Of a DNA stretch of 36,767 bases, positions 31,261 through 36,767 are shown piece after piece. Made by a program: the position numbers and the translations under genes. Under the pieces are notes generated by a model. That model did no database searches. It saw nothing but the letters and a program-made list of their open reading frames with translations, and was not told where the DNA came from. How positions within the stretch are numbered: the stretch's first letter is position 1; each line of letters starts with the position of its first letter. This DNA is from Micromonospora echinofusca (GTDB lineage: Bacteria; Actinomycetota; Actinomycetes; Mycobacteriales; Micromonosporaceae): contig NZ_WVUH01000018.1 of assembly GCF_017614955.1 (NCBI RefSeq), forward strand, positions 1 to 36,767, given 5' to 3'.

Positions 31261-31286
31261 CCGGAAAACTGATCAAAGCCTAATAT
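31257..31286 (+). promoter_or_regulatory. Candidate promoter of the DUF1540 gene
   Basis: CTGACC (31257-31262), an 18-base spacer and TAATAT (31281-31286) fit a vegetative actinobacterial promoter. It sits at the end of the deacetylase gene, and the transcript would carry GAGGAGG before the ATG at 31314. Confidence 0.5.
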
Positions 31287-31313
31287 CGGGACAAGAAACC
31301 CGAGGAGGCCGAG

Positions 31314-31604
31314 ATGACCGCAGCGATGGAGATGCCACCGGTGCAGGAGTGCACGGTGACGAAGTGCTCGTACAACCACCGGCAGGGCTGCCGCGCGTTC
31401 GCCATCACCGTCGGCAGCAGCGACCATGCCCGCTGCCACACCTTCATCGAGATGCCCACCAAGGGCGGCGTGGGTTCGTTGACCGCCCAGGTCGGCGCCT
31501 GCCAGCGGGCGGACTGCCGGCACAACGCCGACCTGGAGTGCCGGGCGCCGGGCATCCGGGTCGGCGCGGCCATGGCCGACTGCCTGACCTACGAGATGGC
31601 CTGA
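31314..31604 (+). CDS. DUF1540 domain protein with two cysteine-rich repeats
   Basis: A 96-residue protein with two copies of the DUF1540 cysteine pattern: C13-x4-C18-x7-C26-x14-C41 and C63-x4-C68-x7-C76-x13-C90. The cysteines could bind metal or form disulfides. The first repeat holds the typical CSYNHRQGC segment and the second CRHNADLEC. Function is unknown for the family. ATG start with GAGGAGG at a good distance. It is followed by a convergent terminator. Confidence 0.85.
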   Translation: MTAAMEMPPVQECTVTKCSYNHRQGCRAFAITVGSSDHARCHTFIEMPTKGGVGSLTAQVGACQRADCRHNADLECRAPGIRVGAAMADCLTYEMA

Positions 31605-31615
31605 CCCACGGGGCA

Positions 31616-31661
31616 CGACCTGCCCCGGCCCGGTCACCCGGTCCCGGCCGCCGGCAGGTCG
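31616..31661. terminator. Stem-loop between convergent genes
   Basis: CGACCTGCC (31616-31624) pairs with GGCAGGTCG (31653-31661), and an inner CCGGCC/GGCCGG pairing is possible. It lies between the DUF1540 gene and ethylmalonyl-CoA mutase, ending just outside the mutase stop. Confidence 0.65.
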
Positions 31662-31663
31662 GC

Positions 31664-33673
31664 TCAGCCGGACAGGCCGTTGGCCTCGCGGACCACGGTG
31701 ACCAGTTCGTCGATGATGCCGGTCAGGGCGAAGTCCTTCGGGGTGAAGACCCGGGCCACCCCGGCGGCCCGCAACTGCCCGGCGTCCCCGGCGGGGATGA
31801 TCCCGCCGACCACCACCGGCAGGTCGGCCCGGCCGGCGGCCCGCAGGCCGGCCAGCACCGCCGGTACCGCCGCCAGATGTGATCCGGAGAGGACGGAGAG
31901 CCCCACCAGGTCGACGTCCTCCTCCACCGCCGCCGCCACGATCTGCCCGGCGGTGAGCCGGATGCCCTGGTAGACCACCTCGAAACCGGCGTCCCGGGCG
32001 CGTACCGCGATCTGCTCGGCGCCGTTGGAGTGCCCGTCCAGGCCGGGCTTGCCGACCAGCAGACGCAGCCGGCCGGTACCCAGCTCGCGGGCGGTCGCCG
32101 CGACCCGCTCCCGGACCCCGGCCAGGCCGGCGTCGCCACCCGCCCCGGGCCCACCGGCCAGGCCGGTCGGCGCCCGGTACTCGCCGAACACGCCGCGCAG
32201 CGCGCCGGCCCACTCGCCGGTGGTCACCCCGGCCCGCACGCAGGCCAGCGTCGCCGGCATCAGGTTCACGGCGGTCGCGGCGTCCGCGCGCAGCCGGTCC
32301 AGGGCGACGGCCACCGCGTCCGCGTCCCGGGCGGCCCGCCACTCGCGTACGCTCCGCACGGCCGCCTCCTCCACCGCCGGGTCGACCTGCTGCACCGCCT
32401 CGGCACCGGCGGCGGTCAGCGGGGACGGCTCGGTCTCGGTGAACCGGTTGACGCCCACCACCACGTCGGTGCCGGCCTCCATCCGGCGCCGCCGCTCGGC
32501 CAGCGAGCCGACCAGGGCGCTCTTGAGGTAACCGGTCTCCACCGCGGCGACCACGCCGCCCATCTCCAGTACCCGGTCCAACTCGACCCGCGCCCCGGCC
32601 ACGATCTCGTCCACCAGGGCGGTCACCACGTACGAGCCGTCGAAGAGGTCCGGGTACTCCAGCAGGTCCGACTCGTACGCCAGCACCTGCTGCATGCGCA
32701 GCGACCACTGCTGGTCCCAGGGGCGGGGCAGACCCAGCGCCTCGTTCCACGCCGGCAACTGCACCGCACGGGCCCGGGCGTCGCGGGACAGCGTCACACC
32801 GAGCATCTCCAGCACGATGCGCTGGATGTTGTTCTCCGGCTGCGCCTCGGTCAGGCCCAGCGAGTTGACCTGCACCCCGTACCGGAACCGGCGCTGCTTC
32901 GGGTCGGTCACGCCGTACCGCTCGGCGGTGATCTCGTTCCAGAGCCGGCCGAAGGCCCGCATCTTCGCCATCTCCTCGACGAAGCGCACCCCGGCGTTGA
33001 CGAAGAACGAGATCCGCTGCACCACGTCCCCGAGCCGCTCGGCGGGCACCTGGCCGGAGTCGCGTACCGCGTCGAGCACCGCCACGGCGGTGGCCAGCGC
33101 GAACCCGACCTCCTGCACCGGGGTGGCCCCGGCCTCCTGGAGGTGGTACGAGCAGATGTTCACCGGGTTCCAGCGGGGCATCGCGGTCAACGTGTACGCG
33201 ACGACGTCGGCGGTCAGCCGCAACGACGCCGCCGGCGGGAAGATGTACGTCCCCCGGGAGAGGTACTCCTTGATGATGTCGTTCTGCGTGGTGCCGGCGA
33301 ACCGGGCCGGCTCGGCGCCCTGCTCCTCGCCCACCGTGGCGTAGAGGGCGAGCAGCCACATCGCCGGGGCGTTGATCGTCATGGACGTGTTCATGTCGGC
33401 CAGCGGGATGCCGTCGAACAGGGCCCGCAGGTCACCGAGGTGGGCCACCGGCACCCCGACCCGACCCACCTCACCGGCGGCCAGCTCGTGGTCCGGGTCG
33501 TACCCGGTCTGGGTGGGCAGGTCGAAGGCGACGGAGAGGCCGGTCTGCCCCTTGGCCAGGTTGCGGCGGAAGAGCGCGTTCGTCGCGGCGGCCGACGAAT
33601 GCCCGGCATAGGTGCGCATGACCCAGGGCCGGTCCCGCTCGGGCAGCCGGCCCGACACTGCCTTGTCGTCCAT
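31664..33673 (-). CDS. ecm: Ethylmalonyl-CoA mutase (MeaA-like, cobalamin-dependent)
   Basis: A 669-residue single-chain acyl-CoA mutase: substrate-binding barrel (about 15-420) with YAGHSSAAATNALFRRNLAKG, DLPTQTGYDPDH and MNTSMTINAPAMWLLALY, and a C-terminal B12-binding domain (about 535-665) with D546-G-H548-S-N-G551, S593-x-L595 and G623-G624. The YAGHS/NTSMTIN pattern and length fit ethylmalonyl-CoA mutase/MeaA of the ethylmalonyl-CoA pathway better than the large subunit of methylmalonyl-CoA mutase. It would convert (2R)-ethylmalonyl-CoA to (2S)-methylsuccinyl-CoA in acetate assimilation. The usual partner gene for crotonyl-CoA carboxylase/reductase is not in the window. ATG 33673 has TAGACT six bases upstream and no ribosome binding site. 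Confidence 0.88.
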   Translation of the reverse strand: MDDKAVSGRLPERDRPWVMRTYAGHSSAAATNALFRRNLAKGQTGLSVAFDLPTQTGYDPDHELAAGEVGRVGVPVAHLGDLRALFDGIPLADMNTSMTINAPAMWLLALYATVGEEQGAEPARFAGTTQNDIIKEYLSRGTYIFPPAASLRLTADVVAYTLTAMPRWNPVNICSYHLQEAGATPVQEVGFALATAVAVLDAVRDSGQVPAERLGDVVQRISFFVNAGVRFVEEMAKMRAFGRLWNEITAERYGVTDPKQRRFRYGVQVNSLGLTEAQPENNIQRIVLEMLGVTLSRDARARAVQLPAWNEALGLPRPWDQQWSLRMQQVLAYESDLLEYPDLFDGSYVVTALVDEIVAGARVELDRVLEMGGVVAAVETGYLKSALVGSLAERRRRMEAGTDVVVGVNRFTETEPSPLTAAGAEAVQQVDPAVEEAAVRSVREWRAARDADAVAVALDRLRADAATAVNLMPATLACVRAGVTTGEWAGALRGVFGEYRAPTGLAGGPGAGGDAGLAGVRERVAATARELGTGRLRLLVGKPGLDGHSNGAEQIAVRARDAGFEVVYQGIRLTAGQIVAAAVEEDVDLVGLSVLSGSHLAAVPAVLAGLRAAGRADLPVVVGGIIPAGDAGQLRAAGVARVFTPKDFALTGIIDELVTVVREANGLSG

Positions 33674-33679
33674 GGCCGG

Positions 33680-33685
33680 AGTCTA
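33680..33685 (-). promoter_or_regulatory. Candidate -10 element, leaderless start of ethylmalonyl-CoA mutase
   Basis: On the minus strand TAGACT is followed by CCGGCC and the ATG, the same hexamer and spacing as before the aldehyde dehydrogenase. Confidence 0.55.
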
Positions 33686-33791
33686 AGTTACCGTTCAGTA
33701 CCCCGCGTCGGTGAAAAACCACACAGGTCAACGCCCCGACGTGTGCGACGCGACTCCCCGCCCCGGATCGTTGCACTCCGCCCCGACCACG

Positions 33792-33797
33792 CATAGT
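33792..33797 (+). promoter_or_regulatory. Candidate -10 element before the ABC transporter operon
   Basis: CATAGT followed by seven bases and the ATG at 33805; one base off TATAGT, consistent with a leaderless transcript. Confidence 0.4.
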
Positions 33798-33804
33798 TGA
33801 CGGC

Positions 33805-34653
33805 ATGCATGACGAGCTGGCGATCTCGGTCCGTGGCCTGCGCAAGTCGTACGGCGGCAACCCGGCCGTGGCCGGCGTCGACCTCGACGTCCGCCGGGGC
33901 GAGGTGTTCGCGCTGCTCGGGCCGAACGGCGCCGGCAAGACCACCACCGTCGAGATCCTGGAGGGGTACCGGCAGCGGGACGACGGAACGGTGCGCGTCC
34001 TCGGCAGCGACCCCGCCGACCCGGCGCCGGACTGGCGGTCCCGGGTGGGCATCGTGCTCCAGGGCACCGGCGAGTTCGACGAACTGACCGTCGCCGAGGT
34101 GGTGCACCACTTCGCCGGCTTCTACGCCGGCGCCGACGACCCCGACAAGGTCATCGAGCGGGTCGGGCTGGCCGGCAAGGCCCGGGCCCGCACGCACACC
34201 CTCTCCGGCGGGCAGAAACGCCGGCTCGACGTGGCGCTCGGCATCATCGGCCGCCCCGAACTGCTCTTCCTCGACGAGCCGACCACCGGGTTCGACCCGG
34301 AGGCCCGCCGGGAGTTCTGGGAGCTGATCCGGGACCTCTCCGCCGCCGGCACCACCATCGTGCTCACCACCCACTACCTGGACGAGGCGGAGACCCTCGC
34401 CGACCGGGTCGGGGTGATCAGTTCCGGCCGGGTGATCGAGGTCGCCACCCCGGCCCAGCTCGGCAACCGGCAGGACGCCCAGGCGACGGTCTCCTGGCGT
34501 ACCCCGGACGGGACGGCGCAGAGCGCGCAGAGCGCCACGCCGACGGCGCTGGTCGCCGAACTCGCCGCGCGCTTCGGCGGCGAGGTGCCGGGGCTGACCG
34601 TCACCCGGCCCACCCTGGAGGACATCTACCTGCGCATGATCGGACACCGATGA
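33805..34653 (+). CDS. ABC transporter ATP-binding protein (DrrA-like)
   Basis: A 282-residue ABC ATPase with all motifs: Walker A GPNGAGKTT (39-47), Q86 in the Q-loop, signature LSGGQ (133-137), Walker B LLFLDEP (153-159) and switch His H190 (TTHYLDEAE). It resembles DrrA-type ATPases that pair with an ABC-2 permease to export drugs or lipids. The C-terminal 80 residues hold a small regulatory domain typical of the DrrA group. The next gene, its permease, starts in the ATGA overlap at 34650, so the two form one operon. The substrate is unknown. Confidence 0.9.
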   Translation: MHDELAISVRGLRKSYGGNPAVAGVDLDVRRGEVFALLGPNGAGKTTTVEILEGYRQRDDGTVRVLGSDPADPAPDWRSRVGIVLQGTGEFDELTVAEVVHHFAGFYAGADDPDKVIERVGLAGKARARTHTLSGGQKRRLDVALGIIGRPELLFLDEPTTGFDPEARREFWELIRDLSAAGTTIVLTTHYLDEAETLADRVGVISSGRVIEVATPAQLGNRQDAQATVSWRTPDGTAQSAQSATPTALVAELAARFGGEVPGLTVTRPTLEDIYLRMIGHR

Positions 34654-35495
34654 GCACCACGCTGAAGCCGGCCGCGCCGACCACCACCACCGCGCCCCGC
34701 CGGCCCGGTCCGCTGGCCCTGGCGGCCCGGCAGGGCCGGCTGGAGATCCGGCAGTTCCTGCGCAGCCGGGAGTCCGTGGTCTTCACCATGGGCTTCCCGA
34801 TCATCATGATCCTGATCTTCGCGGCGATCTTCGACGACGAGATCGGCCCCGGGGTCAGCTACACGCAGTACTTCATCACCGGCATGATCGCCACCGGCCT
34901 GATGACGGTCAGCTTCCAGAACCTCGGCATCTGGATCCCGATCGAACGGGACCGGGGGGTGCTCAAGCGGCTGCGCGGTACGCCGATGCCCAAGTGGGTC
35001 TACTTCGCCGGCAAGGTGATCATGGTGGTGGCGATCGGCATCGCCGAAACCGCCCTGCTGCTCGCCGTCTCCGTCGCCCTGTTCGACCTCGAACTGCCCG
35101 GCACCGCCGCCAAGTGGTTCACCTTCGCCTGGGTCTCGGTGCTCGGCGTCACCGCCTGCACCCTCTGCGGCATCGCCATCTCGTCCCTGGCGCGTACCGC
35201 CCGCAGCGGCTCCGCCGTGGTCACCCCGGTCGCCCTGGTCCTCCAGTTCATCTCCGGGGTGTTCTTCGTCTTCACCAGCCTGCCCAGCTGGATGCAGCAG
35301 GTCGCGGCCCTCTTCCCGCTCAAGTGGATGTGCCAGGGCCTGCGCTCGGTCTTCCTGCCCGACGCGTTCGGCACCCAGGAACCGGGCGGCTCGTTCGAAC
35401 TGGGCCGGGTCGCCCTGGTCCTGGCCGCCTGGTGCGTGATCGGCCTGCTGCTCTGCCTCGGCACCTTCCGCTGGACCACCCGCCGCGACGGCTGA
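34650..35495 (+). CDS. ABC-2 type transporter permease
   Basis: A 281-residue permease with six hydrophobic segments. FRQFLRSRESVVFTM-like sequence precedes TM1, FITGMIATGLMTVSFQNLGIWIPIERDRGVLKRLRGTPMP is the conserved ABC-2 region between TM2 and TM3, and ISGVFFVFTSLPSWMQQVAALFPLKW is the typical segment before the last helix. It should form the membrane channel for the ATPase at 33805. ATG start in ATGA overlap. A GGGCCC palindrome terminates the operon immediately downstream. Confidence 0.88.
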   Translation: MSTTLKPAAPTTTTAPRRPGPLALAARQGRLEIRQFLRSRESVVFTMGFPIIMILIFAAIFDDEIGPGVSYTQYFITGMIATGLMTVSFQNLGIWIPIERDRGVLKRLRGTPMPKWVYFAGKVIMVVAIGIAETALLLAVSVALFDLELPGTAAKWFTFAWVSVLGVTACTLCGIAISSLARTARSGSAVVTPVALVLQFISGVFFVFTSLPSWMQQVAALFPLKWMCQGLRSVFLPDAFGTQEPGGSFELGRVALVLAAWCVIGLLLCLGTFRWTTRRDG

Positions 35496-35558
35496 GGTGT
35501 AAGGAAGGGCCCCTTCTTAACGCTTTCGGTAGAGGAAGGGGCCCTTGTTAACACCTCA
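35496..35558. terminator. Bipartite GGGCCC palindrome, copy 2, after the ABC transporter operon
   Basis: AGGTGTAAGGAAGGGCCCC (from 35495) and its near-complement ending GGTGTTAACAAGGGCCCC on the other strand form a stem of about 21 bp around a loop containing TTTCGGTA. It has the same two-arm layout and loop core as the copy at 10175-10230. It follows the ABC permease stop directly. Confidence 0.7.
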
Positions 35559-35595
35559 CCGGCCGGCGCGTGACAGGTGGGGCGTGTGACACGTG

Positions 35596-35658
35596 ACCGG
35601 CCGGGCGGGTCGCGCGACACCGGCCGGGCGCGTGACCCGCCCCGGAACCGGCCGGGCG
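35596..35658. repeat. Three copies of ACCGGCCGGGCG
   Basis: Exact 12-bp copies at 35596-35607, 35619-35630 and 35647-35658 lie between the terminator and the 3' end of the minus-strand dehydrogenase gene. CCGGCCGG inside each is itself palindromic. Confidence 0.6.
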
Positions 35659-35662
35659 CGGC

Positions 35663-36511
35663 TCAGTACGTGTAGAAGCCCTTGCCGGTCTTGCGGCCCA
35701 GGTCCCCGGCGGTGACCATCCGCTGCAACAGCTCCGGCGGGAAGAACTTCTCGTCGGCCGTGTCGGTGTAGATGTTCTTCGAGGCGTGCAGCAGCACGTC
35801 CACGCCGGTCAGGTCACAGGTGGCCAGCGGCCCCATCGCGTGACCGAAGCCGAGCCGGCAGGCGGTGTCCAGGTCCTCGGGCGAGACCACGCCCGACTCG
35901 ACCAGCTTGACCGCCTCCACCACCAGTGCGGCGATCAGCCGGGTGGTGACGAAGCCGGCGATGTCCCGGTTGACCACCACCACCGTCTTGCCGATGCCTT
36001 CGGCGAACTCCCGGGCGGTGGCCAACGTCTCGTCCGACGTCTTGTACCCGCGTACCAGCTCGCAGAGCTTCATCATCGGCACCGGCGAGAAGAAGTGCGT
36101 ACCCACCACCGACTCGGGCCGCTCGGTGACCGCAGCGATCTGCGTCACCGGAATGGCCGACGTGTTCGTGGCGAGCACCGTACCCGGCTTGCAGAGCTTG
36201 TCCAGCGCCCGGAACACCTCCTGCTTGACGTCCAGCCGCTCGAAGACCGCCTCGACGACCAGGTCCGCTTCCGCGACCGCCTCCAACTCGGTGGTCGGGG
36301 TGATCCGCCCGAGCGCCGCCTCGACGTCGTCCGCCGCGATCGTGCCCTTGGCTGCGAACTTCTCCAGCGACCTACGGATCCCGTCGAGACCGCGCTGCGT
36401 CGCCGCGTCGTCCAGGTCCCGCAGTGTGACCTGCCAGCCCGCCTGGGCGGCCACCTGAGCGATACCCGCACCCATCAACCCGGCCCCGACGACCGCGAGT
36501 CGACCCGCCAT
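35663..36511 (-). CDS. 3-hydroxybutyryl-CoA dehydrogenase
   Basis: A 282-residue single-module 3-hydroxyacyl-CoA dehydrogenase: NAD motif VVGAGLMGAGIAQ (7-19), NTSAIPV with the catalytic Ser, THFFSPVPMMKLCE with His and Glu, and C-terminal GRKTGKGFYTY. Length matches bacterial 3-hydroxybutyryl-CoA dehydrogenases, which interconvert acetoacetyl-CoA and 3-hydroxybutyryl-CoA. With ethylmalonyl-CoA mutase 2 kb away it may serve the ethylmalonyl-CoA pathway or polyhydroxybutyrate metabolism. The usual GFxxN segment reads GFVTTRL, with Thr instead of the conserved Asn. ATG 36511 has AGGGAG upstream (GGGAGAAAGAGATG). Three 19-bp tandem repeats lie 23 bp upstream of the start. Confidence 0.87.
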   Translation of the reverse strand: MAGRLAVVGAGLMGAGIAQVAAQAGWQVTLRDLDDAATQRGLDGIRRSLEKFAAKGTIAADDVEAALGRITPTTELEAVAEADLVVEAVFERLDVKQEVFRALDKLCKPGTVLATNTSAIPVTQIAAVTERPESVVGTHFFSPVPMMKLCELVRGYKTSDETLATAREFAEGIGKTVVVVNRDIAGFVTTRLIAALVVEAVKLVESGVVSPEDLDTACRLGFGHAMGPLATCDLTGVDVLLHASKNIYTDTADEKFFPPELLQRMVTAGDLGRKTGKGFYTY

Positions 36512-36534
36512 CTCTTTCTCCCTCGCCTGGATTG

Positions 36535-36591
36535 GCTGCAGTGTCAGCAATTAGCTGCGCTGTCAGCGATCGGCTGCACTGTCAGCACCCT
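36535..36591 (-). promoter_or_regulatory. Three 19-bp tandem repeats, candidate operator array
   Basis: Units start at 36535, 36554 and 36573; each contains GCTGC-(A/G)-(G/C)TGTCAGC. Read toward the gene the core is GCTGACAGTGCAGC, itself a partial dyad (GCTG...CAGC). The array sits 23 bp upstream of the ATG, where a repressor would block transcription. It is a regulatory candidate by position and regular spacing only. Confidence 0.55.
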
Positions 36592-36664
36592 AGCGGGCAC
36601 CCCTGAACGATGGCTAAGCGCGACCGGTGGTGGGGATGGCGAAGACGGGCGGGCCGGCAGCCCT

Positions 36665-36743
36665 GCGTCGATCATGGACTTGTGGTGCCCCGCAAAAGCC
36701 GTATAACGCCTGAAAATTCCCTCCACAACTCCATGATCGGCGC
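36665..36743. repeat. Inverted repeat GATCATGGACTTGTGG ... CCACAACTCCATGATC
   Basis: Arms at 36670-36685 and 36723-36738 match at 15 of 16 positions and extend outward with further matches. The 37-base interior is AT-richer than its surroundings (GCAAAAGCCGTATAACGCC). The form suggests a REP-like or small non-autonomous dispersed element. Confidence 0.65.
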
Positions 36744-36767
36744 GCCGGGGCGGGGGCAGGACGGGCC

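Larger units (their letters stand above)
36512..36767. other. Intergenic region at the window end, no gene supported
   Basis: The region holds the upstream sequence of the minus-strand dehydrogenase and two repeat structures listed separately (36535-36591 and 36665-36743). Any gene to the right starts or ends beyond the window. Confidence 0.5.

Noticed and set aside
36544..36726. 60-residue open frame on the minus strand
   Set aside because: It overlaps the tandem and inverted repeats and has no coding signal.
1..36767. tRNA, rRNA, IS element or prophage genes
   Set aside because: I looked for cloverleaf-type sequences, transposase motifs and phage structural genes and saw none.

Overview
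The window is very GC-rich and carries actinobacterial markers: a NucS mismatch endonuclease, ethylmalonyl-CoA pathway enzymes, many GTG starts and overlapping GTGA/ATGA gene junctions. The style of its intergenic palindromes (AAGGGCCCCTT doublets, a GATCATGGA/TCCATGATC pair) suggests a Micromonospora-like member of the Micromonosporaceae. That family-level call is recognition, not a search result.

Positions 1-19758 form a cell-surface polysaccharide region. A secreted beta-helix protein (21-1310) is followed by a minus-strand operon (5329 down to 1346): a sugar C-methyltransferase, a glucose-1-phosphate cytidylyltransferase-like enzyme, a PIG-L deacetylase and a pyruvyl transferase. From the same 187-bp intergenic region a plus-strand operon (5517-10210) encodes a sugar epimerase/dehydratase, a second and divergent C-methyltransferase, a GT2 glycosyltransferase and a Wzx-type flippase. 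A large secreted sugar-dehydrogenase/PKD/nidogen-like protein (10243-13161, minus) sits between this and a third operon (13630-19758): GT4, Wzz, Wzy and three GT2 enzymes. Together these can make a nucleotide-activated, C-methylated, possibly pyruvylated sugar, assemble a repeat unit, flip it and polymerise it. The initiating phosphoglycosyltransferase and a Wzc kinase are not in the window.

Positions 20045-36511 are a housekeeping or metabolic region of short transcription units: two alpha/beta hydrolases, a small zinc-binding protein, a secreted FG-GAP protein, a two-module 3-hydroxyacyl-CoA dehydrogenase, an FHA membrane protein, an aldehyde dehydrogenase, a methyltransferase, NucS, a DUF4126 membrane protein, a polysaccharide deacetylase, a DUF1540 protein, ethylmalonyl-CoA mutase, a DrrAB-like ABC exporter and a 3-hydroxybutyryl-CoA dehydrogenase. 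The mutase and the dehydrogenases point to the ethylmalonyl-CoA pathway or related acyl-CoA metabolism. At least seven of these genes have a TANNNT-like hexamer 6-7 bases before the start codon and no good ribosome binding site, so they look leaderless.

The intergenic regions hold several palindromes and tandem repeats. The most notable are a bipartite terminator-like element present twice (one copy encodes the end of the flippase), a nested palindrome with a satellite direct repeat near 19.9 kb, and three 19-bp tandem repeats in front of the last gene. No tRNA, rRNA, CRISPR array, insertion sequence or phage gene was seen.
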